From Styela clava (lineage: Eukaryota; Chordata; Ascidiacea; Stolidobranchia; Styelidae), in assembly GCF_964204865.1 (NCBI RefSeq), contig NC_135251.1, forward strand, positions 21,886,001-21,950,000: a DNA stretch of 64,000 bases, in the 5' to 3' direction. Of this stretch, positions 25,452-37,583 are shown in pieces. Made by a program: the position numbers and the translations under genes. Every line of letters starts with the position of its first letter. Positions within the stretch are counted from its first letter, which is position 1. Below the pieces are notes generated by a model that had not been told where the DNA came from, did no database searches, and was given only the letters and a program-made list of their open reading frames with translations.

Positions 25452-25748
25452 CTACCAGACCCACCGAAGCAATTTTTTTCCTGATAGGGTCGTCTTAAAG
25501 TTGCTTTCGTTAAAGCACAATGGACACTTTATCTCCACCAATCCACAGTAATCACAAGTTACTTTGTCATTACGATAAGCATCAATAAATGAATACTGAG
25601 GATGTATTTTCAAGTCACGCAAGCTGAGGTCTTGTGCCACTGTGGTCTTGTTGCAACTTATACTTTGCCATCCATCTATTCCATGGTCGCACCCATATCT
25701 GTAAGATAATGGATACAGATAAGAGTTTTCATAAAATCTAACGATCAA
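25452..25748 (-). pseudogene. YqaJ-like exonuclease domain fragment of the mobile element
   Basis: The minus-strand reading contains DKVTCDYCGLVEIKCP. This is the pattern of eukaryotic transposon YqaJ/lambda-exonuclease-type domains, where GLxEIKCP holds the catalytic Glu-x-Lys. Upstream is RYGCDHGIDGWQSISCN and downstream FNESNFKTTLSGKKLL, then a stop. Only a piece of the domain remains. The coding direction is opposite to the left-arm THAP fragment. Confidence 0.55.
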
Positions 25749-26324
25749 GGAGTGTGAAATTTAGGTCCATATCCCACCACAGCCACTATAGTCGTAAATG
25801 AATTTGATTCCGGGTAGCATATCTTTTTAACCAATGACAATAAAAAGACATTTTGGATCAGTTGTTGGGGGGGGGGGGGGGAGGCGGAGCCAGTTATTTG
25901 TTCTCAGAAGCATGGACTTGGATGGTGGGGAAGGGTCGTAACCGATCAGCGGTCATGTGAACCGCTGGTGATTGAAACCTGTGAAACTCCCAGGGTGATC
26001 AGTGATGCGGTGGCGAGCGTATTCCTAGATGCCGAATTCAATTGAATTCTGGTTATTTTTTGCATGACCACTGGTGTTAAACTTTAGTTATCTATTCAAC
26101 CTTTCACACTTAGTAATAGATTACCTGCTGATTAAGGAAACAATACCTTATAGCAATTGATTATTAATTCCTTACTGTCTTTCACAAGTCAAGTCTGCAA
26201 CTGCAAGTACTGAAGTAGGCCTACTAATAACAGAAGTTTGTCATCTGCTTTCCATTGAAATGAGGGAGCTTGTGAATATTTAAAGAAATTGATAACGGCA
26301 CACTATCACTACATTATCACTCAC

Positions 26325-26520
26325 CATCAACGCAAACAGTGAAACACATGTAAGATGGCTTCTGGACTTGACACCAAGCAGTTCTGTCAATGCAATAGGC
26401 AATAGATGACATCCACATTGCGCGACGTTCGGATCTTTTGAAATCAGTGGAATATAACTGAAGATCCATTTCGTTGTCTATACTATACGTACAGCCAACG
26501 GAACAATACGAAATAACCAT
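26325..26520 (-). pseudogene. THAP-domain exon in the right arm of the element
   Basis: This is the inverted counterpart of the left-arm THAP exon. It has an open frame: MVISYCSVGCTYSIDNEMDL, then FKRSERRAMWMSSI and KPSYMCFTVCVDG, ending at a GTGAGT donor. A 12-nt deletion relative to the left arm removes the GQHF of the Cys-x2-His pair, so the zinc site is incomplete. Confidence 0.6.
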
Positions 26521-27235
26521 TTTCAACAGCCAAACAAAACGGAAACGTATAATCCGACTTGCAACTGACAGGAGCCAAATGGACGTTTTTGTTTTATTGC
26601 CGTCCAGTAACAAAGTCACGTGACCCGTGCAAGTCCTCTATACTAAGCCGTTACTTGTTTCTCAACTTTCTGTTTAACTTTTCAGGTCTCGTTATTTTTT
26701 CCGAAATTTTGCTGCTTTTCGCCAAGTTTCTATTCAACTCGTAGCATCTGGAGCAAACTGGTCGGCATTGGTGTCTTGGCTTATTTAATGTATTACGCAC
26801 ATATGTCTAAGCTGATTTCTTATCTTTTAAATTTACCGTATTTTTTTCGGCAAATTTCGGATCTGTAGGTTAATGACAAAATAGACAGCAAGTCATTCCA
26901 TATATAGCTAATTCAAATTCTCTCGATGTGACGCACCTTATCAATTTCCTTTGTAGCCACAGGCTTCACTGTGTTAATTTGTTCATCAAACAGAATGCAC
27001 AATCGATCTATATATTTGTTAGTATTTTGTGAACATTCTGGAATTGGGCTAATTGATTGTATGATTACAGGTATGCCTATTTACAGGTATAAATATGAGC
27101 AAATGAAAGATCACAAAACTACAGGGGATTTTTTTTATCATAAAATGTACAAAGCTCTTATTTGATCTTCAGAAATTTGAATGATATTTATAGCCTACTA
27201 TCTTATAATGGTTGAATCTTCATATTTCTTAGTAC

Positions 27236-27241
27236 TTTATT
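27236..27241 (-). terminator. Polyadenylation signal AATAAA of carboxypeptidase copy 1
   Basis: AATAAA on the minus strand lies 17 bases after the stop codon at 27259. The paralogue has the same hexamer at 39265-39270, also 17 bases past its stop. Confidence 0.55.
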
Positions 27242-27258
27242 CTGTAAACATATATGTT

Positions 27259-30200
27259 CTATTTATTGTAATTGGAGTATCCTTTAACTGGAACAACTTC
27301 ACGTAAAGTAGATGCAGCTGAACCGATGTGATACAGAAGAATAGAATACTGTCTTTCGACCTGCAATAAAATGCACATGAGACATCAGTTATATCTTTTA
27401 CAGGCAGTTGAGTCCATCCAAAAAGAAATGTTGTCAAAATTTTGATAGCTTTGAAAAATAAATTTCAAGAAATCGAAATCAATTAATTAGTTGCCGTTGT
27501 TCACATGAAAGATTGCAACTTTTTGGGATTGCAAAGTACACTGTTGGGCGACATATTTTTTATTACGCTCTTGCTAAGGAGAGAACATATAGCCTAGTAT
27601 TTCATATTCCACCCACTGCATTTAAAAAACGGCTTAGGTATAAGCTATGCTAGAGGAAGTCATTTTTATTTTTGAAATTTGCCAATGGATAAAAGATGGA
27701 ATACAGATTGAAAACCCCCTCAAATTAATGGTCACTACGAAAATGCGAAAACCATTAAGCCTGCTATATTTTATATATGCGCATATTTTAATTATGTCCA
27801 AAACTAATATTTGTGCATTCGAAATCTAGCTATCACATACTATCGAACAAGAGTTTCAATGAAAAACATATTTTAGCCTGAATAAGGAAATTTATATTAT
27901 CGAAACTAGAAATTTATTTTTGTCAAAATTATAAATCAATTCTGAGGTTCAATCACTCGTATTATTATTTGGGTACAGTACTAGGGTTGCCAATCATCTA
28001 TTATTTCAAAGGACAATCCTTTAATTAAGCTTCTCGGTCCTTGTCCTTTTTAGCATTTAGAAAATATGGTAATTGTCCTTTATTCTTTCCAACGTCGTTT
28101 TGCCCGATAGTTATAGATAGTACTGTATTTGATATTGTTCCGTTCTTAAAAAATCGCCTCCGTTTATGTATTTGGAAGCCTTTGGTCCACCTCAAATAGC
28201 CAAAAAAATACCAATTTTTTTAACATTGTTTGGGTCAATGTTAAATAAACATTGAATAAAAAAAACACATGAAGATTGTTTTATTATATCTTTTTAGCTT
28301 GTATATAATTTTTTTTATTTCATTGTTTTATATTGTTCTTTCCTGCAAGTTACAGAATAAATAATGACGGTAATCTATGTCCTTTTTTGAAACTTTTCAT
28401 AGTTGGTAACCCTAGTACACACGTGGCTGGTAAACTGGAGTATACAGATATAGCGTGAGGTAAGATAGAGAAAATAATTGAAACAGTTACAAAAAGAGAA
28501 CTATACTTTGCCCGGACCACTAGACTGCTGGACAACATAAAGAATGAAAATACCTCTCTCCATCTATCAGCTTGATTATTGTCCGCTTTAATGTCAAAAA
28601 GTGAGTCCACTAATCCTGGAAATGCTGAACTTGCGTATGAATCGTGGAGACCTGGCGCATATATAACGTGCCTATGTTGAAAAATATATTCTGTAGTTTC
28701 TGTGAATTTGTCTGAAGTTTAAGAATGTCCATGATTTTGAATTCCATACCTAAAATTGATTCTTTCTCCAATTCCATTCATATCTATAAAAGCTCTGTCC
28801 AATTGCATCAGCTGGTCGTTGATTGCTCGGACTTTCAGTTCGCTGAAAAATAGGTATATGGTGAAAGAGAAATTCTCGCAAAAATCTTTTCTTGGATGAT
28901 TATTATGTGGGCGTCAAGGACGAGTAGGCTACAATAGCGTGAAAACATTGTATTTGAAAATCGGTTGCGAGAGTTCGTGACGAAAGGTTTGCGAGCAAGC
29001 GCATAAACTGAAAAGGCCATATTAGGATCAATCGAGTTTTAAGTGATCTCGTATGGGGCTGAAACATAAAGCTAACCTTATTCTTGTTACTGATTTGTAA
29101 TATGGTCTTATTATGAAACCAATCCGAAACTGAATTCAATTAATCCATATGAACTACCTTCTGAAAAATGCTCTCTTATTTTATATTAGTTGTATGTTTT
29201 AGACATTTTTACACTTTCTGAAATTTACATGAATCACTACAACTGGTACAGTTTTAACAAAACTAGATAGCGATCGGAGACCGCCGATACATCGATCTTC
29301 CGCATGTTCAATATTTTACTCGACCAGCCCCACAAAATCGAAGCGGCGTGTAACCAAAATACCTAAACCCTCCAAATTGCAAACAGGGCATTGTTACGCA
29401 CACCATCCTTCGCAAAAGATTCTGATTCGCATAGGTAAAAAAATCTAAAAAAATAACAAACGATGAAAGTAAGTGGATCCCCCAAAACAGAAACTGCGGT
29501 TTTGATTCCTTCGCTCTGACTCAATAGCGATACCACGTGTCCCAGCACTAATTAATCAAGAACTCGCTAATTATACGACATAATTCATCCAATAGACTTC
29601 TGGTCCGAGATATGATGAATGCACATGCAAAAATTGGAGCAGATTCAACCTCGCTTTCGTGAGATATCGCGTAATATACGAAAGTGTCTAACAGACAAAT
29701 ACCTATCTACATATCAACATACCGATCGAGATCGATAAGTAATAAAAACTGTAAACGCTTACTTCGTCATGTCAATCTGTTTAATTTTATTATGAAGTTC
29801 TTTTGCCGCTGCAGTAAAGTTCCCTATTGCGTAATCGAACTGTTCTGAATAAAAGGTATAAGATTGAAAGGCTGTTTTGGTGAATGCTATTGAGTCTAAT
29901 TGTAGATATGTATTTATTTGTAGATGTATATAAATATGTAGGCTATATACATATTTAAAAGTATTGAAGTCTTCAGTAACCAATTTAATTTAACCAATAG
30001 CCGCGGTCCTATCCACACAGTAGGCCATTCAAATGTCGGTTGAGTCCATACGTCTACTCTACCATTGTTTTTATAACTTACTTTTTATAACATGAAATGT
30101 TTAAAAGGCTCAAGCTACTGTTTGCTACGTATAGTTGCAAAAACAGCGTATTTAATGTTATTAATCTTACTCAAATCAAATCCATGTTCAACTAATAGCT

Positions 30201-33200
30201 TTTTGTAATGTGCGATGAACGAGTTTTTGTCTTCCTGAAGTTTTGCTGCGTAATCTTTACAGTTGAGTGGCAAAATGGGAGAATCTATTAATCGACGACC
30301 AACTTCTCCGATTAATTGCACTATAGATTTGCTGAATTTGAAATCTGGATCAACAAACTTTTTCACATAATCGAAGGTTTCGTATACGGAATGGTACACA
30401 GGATAATACGAAATTCCAATAGACTGAAATAAAAACAAGTATTAAAGTACTGCTTCATATTACTCGTTCAGTATAGATTGAGTAACAAGTTACGCAGGCG
30501 GTTTTAAGCTCGGAACACTATGCGATTGTAATTTGATATATATATATATATATATAATTTGCACAGAAGAACTTATTGGAAAGTTACCTCGTCATAAGTA
30601 TAAACTGTCGAGAGAGATGAAACCCCAGCTACCTGAACAAATGGCGTGAAGTCGCTTCCGGATCCTAGTGTTTTTATTCTAAAATAGAAATATCGTTAAA
30701 CAAAAATAGAATATTTTAGATACTGAAGAAAAAAAAACTTTTCACCGGTTAAAATCTTTGGCTAGAGTTATCTTATCACAGAATGTGCGAAAGCAAACTT
30801 ACAGAGGAACACTCTGGGGATCACTAGGGTCCTTCGGCAACCTGTGCGCCCAAGTATCATACATTGTATATCGACCCTCGGTGATTTCACTTTCATGCGG
30901 TGTTGGTATGGTTTTTGATGACTCTAAGATAACTTCATTTAAATTAGGTGATGCTAACATATCCACAGTATAGTTTCCAATTACCGCTAAATCGAGGTTT
31001 AAATATGCAACTGATCTTGACGTTAGAAGCTTTTGAAATTCCTGCAAAAATATGATCACTGTCTTGTTATTAAAATAAATTATATAGAAATGATATTTTT
31101 ATACAGGTAAAATAATTTTTTAAAGGAAAAATCTTCAATTAAGCACTATATTTCTATTTTACAAATAATTGTGAAAGCACTGAAAGGGTCACAGGTGAAA
31201 TTTAAAAAGTACAACTTTTGGTAATTTCAATGCATCTGCGTAATTAAACTTTTAACTTTTCTGTTTGAAAGACGTTTTCAATTTTTTTTGTATTTATGGC
31301 ATTCCGAGCCTCCACAGGATCCCACAAACTGGCACATTCTGTGAGAATATAAATAAAGAACTCAGTTAATTTCAGTTCCTATCTCCAACCTCGACCCATT
31401 CTGTCGATCCCAATATTCCGTATTCTTCTGCTCCCCAACTACACAAGATAATCGTTCTTCTAGGTTTCCAACCCCTTTCTACAGCAGATCCCAGTGAACG
31501 AGCCATTTCCAGTAAAGCAGCTGTACCAGAAGAAGGATCTATTGCTCCAAATACCCAAGCATCTCTATGATTTCCGATTAATACGTATCGATCTAAAAAG
31601 TCGAACGGTATTGAAAATTTGTAATAGGAAATGAAAGCAAAGTTTGAAGTATTAAAGAAATATTGTGTTATTACCAATTCCGAAAAAATTGCAGTAATAG
31701 TATTGTTATTGTCTCTGGGAAAAGCTTCCAACAATCATTACACACATATAACATGGTTTGTAAGTAAATACTCAAACACACTCCCATAGACGGTTGGTAT
31801 TTTAGCTAATAATCTGAAATGCTTCATTGGGATCGCGTGCATAATTGCAAGTAATAAACATGTTAAAAGTTTTTGTAGGCTGTTATTACTTCCAAGAATT
31901 ATTTACCTGGTTCTTTGTGTCCTGTTATATAACCAAATATATTATGAACAACAGCTCGTTGATTTTTGGTTGTGACGTGCATCTTTATTTTACTGAAAAT
32001 TGTATTGGAAGTGAATAAATATTGAATTGGCCTAAGTTCATTGTTATCTATCTATCATAAAGTTTCGTGATAATTAAATTCGGCAGCGTATAAACTTTGA
32101 CGGTAAACAATGAAGGCTTGCAAATACTACTAGTAAAAATATAGTTAGAATTTAACAATAGACATATATATGGTTCCATTATGAACAATTGTATCCATAC
32201 ATTTGCACCCGCAGAATTTTGCACCCACATACAGATTGCACCCATGAACATTTGTACCCATGGACATTTGCACCCATGGATACTTGCACTGATGGATGTT
32301 TACACCAACGGACATTTGAACCCACGTACAACTGCACCCAAAGACATTTGCAGCTACGCACATTTGTACCGCAGGTGGATGGAAATGTACATGGGTTCAA
32401 ATGTCCGTGGGTGCAAATAATCGTGGGTGCAAATGTTCACGGGTGCAAATGTGCTTGGGTGCAAATGTACACGGGTGGAAATGTTCGTGGGTGCAAATGC
32501 ACATTGATTCAATTGACCGCGGGTGCAATCTATATGCGGGTGTTAAAAGCTATGGATGGAAATGTGTGGGTAAAAATGTAGGTAGGTGCAAATGTCCTGT
32601 GTTCAGTTTACGGGTGCAAATGTACGTGGGTTCAAATGTGCTGTCACCAATATATTATATTTGATCATGCAACTATGCCTATCATTTTACACGATATTTT
32701 ATGTACATTGCGATCATCAAGTTCAATTGATTTTATTTACCTTGTTTCGTTCAATGCTCCCTCAAACCCTGGTCCCAATTTGTACGTTATATTAAGGCCC
32801 CCTCTCCATTCATTCGGAACTGCTGACCCTCCCATTCTTGATAAATATTTCATAGCATCGTCATAGCCTATTGGTGTGACAGGAATTTTTGGTAGTTGAG
32901 TTTCGTTTTCATACATTCTCCATGCCGTGTCTAGTGGGAAAAAATTTCATTTCAGCAACTTAATGGAGATGCGCAAAATTATATCTGAGAACGTTTCACC
33001 GATTTTGCTATATGAACGGATACTGCATTAAATGTATTTAGCAATTATTTGCGTATATATAGCAAACCCTTCTACTGTGATAAATATAATAAGTTTGGAA
33101 AACAAAACTCATCAACAAGTTTTCCATTTAAATTACTCCAATAAATTACTTCCATCTAAAATACTCCGTACAGTAATTAAGAACAAAATCCATGCTTTTT

Positions 33201-36020
33201 AGTCACTCTGTCACATGCTGAACAACTTTTTTTTACTTACCTATAGCAGGGTACTGTGGTGTTAACGGATCACCCTTCACAATATGCAAATTTCCTCTTT
33301 CGGCTCCAGTTCCAGGAAGATACCAATCATCTGGATATACTCCAGACCATGGTACGGTATAATCAATAGGATCCGAATACAAAATAAGTCCAATACATCC
33401 ATTATCTTCAGCTAATATTGCTAAAAAAATCAAGGTATTTCTCAGCTGGTTATATATATATTAAATGTAAATTTTGATGATAAAAAATATTCGTTTTTTT
33501 TCTAGCTCGATAAGTAATATGAACATTTTTAACAATCAGAAGGCCAAATGCGTGATAGCCAGACTGAGAAAATTTCAATACAATACACAAGATTATAAAA
33601 TAATATATACCTTTGGAGCCACGAAATATACGCCCATATCTCGATATACACACGTGACCGGAAGGATCAACTCCAAATTCCCTTTTGAGCTCTATAAAAT
33701 CTTCGACTCTGGCATAATTGACATAGACCAAGTAGCCCTGTATAAATATCGCGACATTGTGCTTTATATATGAATCGGTAATTTGAACTTCTATACTTAG
33801 ATTCCAAGTACGGAGTAATAGAAACAGGTTATTATAAAAGATTCAATGATCGTGATCAGTCATCACAAGTCGTGGTTAGCTTCAATGTATACATGTATGG
33901 GAGAATCAAAATAGCATAACACCAGTTTTGAAAAATACCATTGTTTTCCCATTCCATAATCCACTGCAATATTAGCAGCAATATTCGATGATATATACAA
34001 GATTACAATCATGATTAGTGTACTCGTACACATAGATATAAAGCAGTTCTGTTGCCATAAACTCACTTCGACATCACCAGTACCCGAATAGGCATTAAAA
34101 GGGTTTGTGACCTTGTCGCTTATTTGAGATTCATCTAAAATTTTTTCACTTGCTTCCGACTGATATATCTCAGTACCTGTTAGCGGAAAACAGAAGATTA
34201 TCATACTAAAAGCCAAATCAGTGCCCAATGTTTTTCACTATTAGAAATTTACAAAAATGGCATGCGGTGTTCATATGTATACCAACCGTTTTCGAGTAGA
34301 ACTGATATGATGTTTGAGTCATTTTTGTCTGGATACGAAAGCAGAACATCATAAGGATGGACTTCAACATGGAATCCATATTCTTGCCATTTCGTTTTCA
34401 TATATTCAACAAGCTTAACTTCATCAACTTCCTGTCCTGCGATGTGAGGTTCCTTTGCTAGGTATCTGTATGCATGTCAGTAACATAGAACAAGTTAGCA
34501 ATGTTAGTAATTTGTACACAAAAGTTCTATCGCGATGACGCCACGTAATAATTTATGTTGCATATTGGACATGAAATGTCCATATGGGTCGTTTTGTAAA
34601 TCGTTGCTGATAAGCTTAATGTTGAGGCGACTATTGCTTTTATTGTTTTCAAATTGATTCTGAATTCACCAATATGAGACCCGATAAATCACCCAAAATC
34701 TTGTTTTTATTTTAAATCACGGGGAACTCTTTTTTATTCCGTCAAGCTTAATCAGCTTCGTTCAGTCTGTCCGTTGTTCGGCTCGATGACCTCGGTGCCA
34801 CGCGTAACCGGCTGCTTTAACGGTGCAGATGTAACTGCACCAAGTATTGTTCTCCAGCTTTTTTGCCAAAGTTGATACAGATTAATGCAATAGGATGTAT
34901 ATCGGGAAACGCGGATATGAAAACGAAAAGGACCTTTACAATTTCAAACCAAATGGAATAACTCCGAATGCTCCCTAACCTTGGGTGGGAATTCAATTCC
35001 GTATTTTTTGACTAAAATTCGGCAAATTTTACTTAATCATACAGTATTTCCATAGTAAGCACAAAAATGGTAAGTACCAAATTATTGCATCACAGAGTAA
35101 ATTTGATGTAGAGTGGGCCAGATGAATGGCTAATTCCAACAGCGCAATTCTGTCCTTATATTAGACACAAGGAACAAACAGGCATCATTTGTCTTTGAAA
35201 CGAGGACTTCTAAGATAACGGCCCTAAAATAGGCTCGAAGACGGTTGAAGGGGAAGCTGCTCGAATTGTTTAACTACTTTATTGAGAAAATCTTTATCCA
35301 AAAGACAACTTTCATCGATTATCCTGTTGTCTGACTGATTTTAAAGGGTCTGAATCGTTAGCGAATACTCGAGTACTTTTTCTGATTCTTTACGCAAAAT
35401 TTTGTTAAAATATGGAAAGATTCTTGTCCGTCGATCTTTTGAATAAACCTTTTGTCCAGTTAAAGTTCTGGCATAACGGTAACCGATACGCGACATTCTT
35501 GTCAATATAGTGGAGCATCTCTGTTTTTGAGTAACAAGCTGTGTTTCTGAAATACCTAGTTGTCCCAAGCAACATTTCTAGTCATCCTGTCGATTGCATA
35601 ATGATGTTAAGGTGTTACTGTCGTCGTGAATATTCGCCTTCCCTTGATTACTGTCAACGCGTTTATGCAAAATTAAAACAGCAATATCACAATCAGAAAT
35701 CAACTTACCGTGTGGACTTCGGAAAATTGAAAGTGTTAGATTGAAGATATTTTTATTGCTATGTATTCGTATTACTCAATTCAGCCTACCCTAGAGATAT
35801 GTTGCAAGTATTTAGAGTAGGCCTACCTTAAGAATTCCTCTATGTTTGATTCCTTTATTTCGTCTCTAATTTGCTCAGCAAAATTGTCGGTAATTGGAGG
35901 TGGTGCTGCTGGTGGACTTTCTTCACTTGGTCGGGTAAACCATCCTATGAGAAAGCCAATCACAATTCCACCGGCAATACAAGCAATTGATAGTAAAACA
36001 ACCCTATTCGTTGAAGTCAT
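27259..36020 (-). CDS. NAALADL1: M28B metallocarboxypeptidase, NAALADL1/glutamate carboxypeptidase II family, intact copy
   Basis: Fifteen exons join in phase to 748 residues (NAALADL1 740, FOLH1 750): 35827-36020, 34287-34465, 34067-34176, 33611-33737, 33241-33420, 32741-32930, 31907-31992, 31390-31592, 30803-31041, 30588-30678, 30171-30423, 29763-29844, 28750-28842, 28554-28671, 27259-27360. It is a type II membrane ectopeptidase: short cytosolic tail, one helix (about residues 7-27), then a protease-associated region (ILYSDPIDY), the peptidase domain and a dimerisation domain. Zinc ligands are H364, D374, E412, D440 and H544, with catalytic E411 ([30 protein letters not shown]). The FOLH1 arginine-patch segment is replaced by [12 protein letters not shown], as in NAALADL1. 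Di/tripeptidase activity is therefore more likely than NAAG or folate cleavage. The first in-frame ATG is 36020. Confidence 0.93.
27982..28414. mobile_element. MITE with hAT-type ends in intron 14 of the intact carboxypeptidase gene
   Basis: The segment begins TAGGGTTGCCAATCA and ends AGTTGGTAACCCTA, a short inverted repeat. It is absent from the matching intron of copy 2, which reads GGGTACACATGG straight through at about 40039. The flanks (GTACAGTA and GTACACAC) fit a degenerate 8-bp target duplication. No coding capacity is seen. Confidence 0.6.
29268..29738. repeat. Dispersed repeat element, copy in intron 12 of intact gene
   Basis: This runs between GCGATCGGAGACCG and ACCGATCGAGATCGATAAG. 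It is absent from the same intron of copy 2 but matches 38532-38842 in inverted orientation. Shared blocks include GATGAATGCACATGCAAAA, AGCGAGAT-type palindromes (TCTCACGAAAGCGAGA) and TTAGCGAG. It looks like a mobile element of unknown class. Confidence 0.6.
30536..30556. repeat. AT dinucleotide microsatellite
   Basis: An uninterrupted run of alternating A and T in intron 10 of the intact carboxypeptidase gene. Copy 2 lacks it. Confidence 0.8.
32190..32643. repeat. Inverted minisatellite in intron 6 of the intact carboxypeptidase gene
   Basis: The left half (about 32190-32370) repeats a ~16-bp unit close to CATTTGCACCCATGGA. The right half (about 32371-32643) repeats its complement, GGGTGCAAATGT followed by about four variable bases. 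Together they form a large imperfect palindrome. The matching intron of copy 2 has nothing like it, so it arose after the duplication. The ORFs crossing it are products of the repeat and not genes. Confidence 0.85.
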
Positions 36021-36483
36021 GTCGTATCGCTCTGTTCGTGGCAAAATGGATATTCGCAATATATACCTTTCAATACTTTTTGTCGAATACCAGAAATATA
36101 TTCATACAGCTGTGGCAATAAATTTATGCGTTTCAAAAATAAATCCGCGAAGAGAATAACGCCCCAGAATTAATATTTAATCTAACCAAGAACGCAAACC
36201 TTTTTTCCATTCGCGGCAAACTGCATTCACATTCTTTTTTTATTAGTTTGCGGTTTCTCTGGGAAAAGAGTAATTCTATCAATAGAATGATCTTTTGTCT
36301 ACATACGGGAAATACATCCGAATAAAATATAGTATTGCGCTCGTTTAATACGATTTTATGCAAAATCAGGCTGAGAGAAGTGAAACAGCTTTCGTTATGC
36401 ACAAATATATTTTTGACTAAACCAATAAAAAGGCACGTTAGTTGCAGTCAACGACGCATTTTTACGTAATTGTTAATAAGCTC
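36021..36483. other. Upstream region of the intact carboxypeptidase gene
   Basis: The 5' flank matches 50800-51265 upstream of copy 2 (shared AACTGCATTCACAT, AAACCAATAAAAAG, AACGACGCATTTTTAC). The promoter presumably lies here and was duplicated with the gene. No TATA box is convincingly placed. Confidence 0.4.
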
Positions 36484-36491
36484 CTTATTGG

Positions 36492-36966
36492 TAGGGTTAC
36501 CATATTTTTGTGACTTCAAATCGGGACGACTCAAAAGACAACGATTTTGTAACTTCACATTTTCCGATTTTACTACATAGGCCTACATTCCTACATTTAA
36601 AGCTGTCCCGACTGTCTTTATTAACCATATTGTTATCTAAATTTCATGCGCATATTCTCTGTCCAAATATCGGGTTCAGTTGGAAGGAATTGACGGTAAC
36701 GATGCCGGTACAAATAATTCGAATTTAGACTAATTAGTATTGGTTTTACATGCGATACGTCTGCCATGAATGGGAATCAGCGGGAAACGAACGCATTCAC
36801 CTTCAGTAAGTAGGCTAGCGCTGCGCTACACAGAAACAACAGTAACGAGAACATGTTTGTGTATCATGGTGGAAAAGCGGGACTTTTGGCTAACTTATCG
36901 GGACGGCGGGACAAAACGCTGAAAAGCGGAAGTGTCCCGCCTAAAGCGGGACGTATGGTAAGCCTA
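36492..36966. mobile_element. hAT-type MITE at the edge of duplication unit 1
   Basis: 475 bp with ends TAGGGTTACCATA (left) and TAGGCTTACCATA (read inward from the right). It is flanked by perfect 8-bp repeats CTTATTGG (36484-36491 and 36967-36974). Subterminal GGGAC/GTCCCGC motifs are repeated near the right end. It has no transposase. It sits exactly where homology between the two duplicated units ends. Confidence 0.8.
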
Positions 36967-37560
36967 CTTATTGGACACGTAGTGGACCTGTGGATCGTTT
37001 TGATATTTTTGTTGTTGTTGTACTTAGACATATTTATGAAAAATTCGATTTCCCTTTGATTACTTGACCAATTGCTTTAAAATTTTCAGTGGTTATAGAT
37101 GAAATTTTTCTCTAGAAGGCTATTACTTTTTATTTCTAAGTTTCGTATCGATTCTATAAGATCTGATATTTCATCCAAAATTTCGCTGTAATATTTTTAT
37201 TCATAGGGAACACGGTTTTTAGTCCGCGTGATGACTGTCCGTTTTGATTCTGCAAATTCTTTTTACGCATATTTGAGCATTGCTCTCTTGTGTTGGCTAG
37301 ATACAGCTAGTCCCACTTACGATGAAGAATCTATTTAGCCTGGTTTAAGCGATTTGTCTGGTAAAGATCTAATGTAAAATTCTACGTCTTCTTATTGGAC
37401 ACGTAGTGGACATAGCGATCGTTTCGAAATTTTGTTGTTATTGTTATTATTTGTCTCCGTCAACACGTTTTGAAGAAATCGCTTTTCTCTTCGAATACTA
37501 TTACTTGTTTTTTTGCTATGACGTCATCAAATTATGGGATTCTACGTGTCCATATATTTG
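36967..37560. repeat. Two diverged copies of a ~170-bp repeat
   Basis: CTTATTGGACACGTAGTGGA starts both 36967 and 37391. In each it is followed by GATCGTTT, a T/G-rich stretch, and a segment with ATTTGAGCATNGCTCTCTTG (about 37266 and 37552). No coding content is seen. Confidence 0.65.
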
Positions 37561-37583
37561 AGCATAGCTCTCTTGTTTGATTT

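Larger units (their letters stand above)
23627..26640. mobile_element. ISL2EU-like DNA transposon with ~770-bp inverted arms, THAP and YqaJ fragments
   Basis: The ends TAGAGGACTTGCACGGGTCA (left) and its complement (right, ending 26640) begin long inverted arms, about 23627-24408 and 25872-26640. Unit 2 has the uninterrupted site near 38358 (ACTTATAGGGAGCC), which shows that this is an insertion. The flanks fit a 2-bp TA target duplication, but the site is TA-rich, so this is not certain. The arms carry THAP zinc-finger exons and the centre a YqaJ-type nuclease fragment. In established classification the ISL2EU group is described as encoding THAP transposases and YqaJ nucleases with short target duplications. 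Breaks in the coding parts make it inactive. A C run near 24940 and a G run near 25866 flank the unique core. Confidence 0.75.
23555..36489. repeat. Segmental duplication unit 1 (intact carboxypeptidase gene)
   Basis: The flank around 23555-23626 (ACACGGTAATAA, GCTCCCCTATTTTT, ATACTGGACTAATC) and 26641-36489 align throughout with 38275-51270, exons, introns and flanks alike. Unit 1 is split by the 3-kb element at 23627-26640. Homology stops on the right near GCTCCTTA (36481-36489). There, unit 1 meets a hAT-type element and unit 2 meets unrelated sequence. Orientation is the same in both units, so this is a direct tandem duplication. Confidence 0.85.

Noticed and set aside
32145-32664. Several overlapping ORFs rich in Cys, Gly, Trp and Val
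   Set aside because: They are translations of the inverted minisatellite in several frames and both strands.
36021-36059. N-terminal extension of the carboxypeptidase upstream of 36020
   Set aside because: The upstream frame opens with TTG; the first ATG is at 36020 and gives the usual short cytosolic tail. The same holds for copy 2 (50799).
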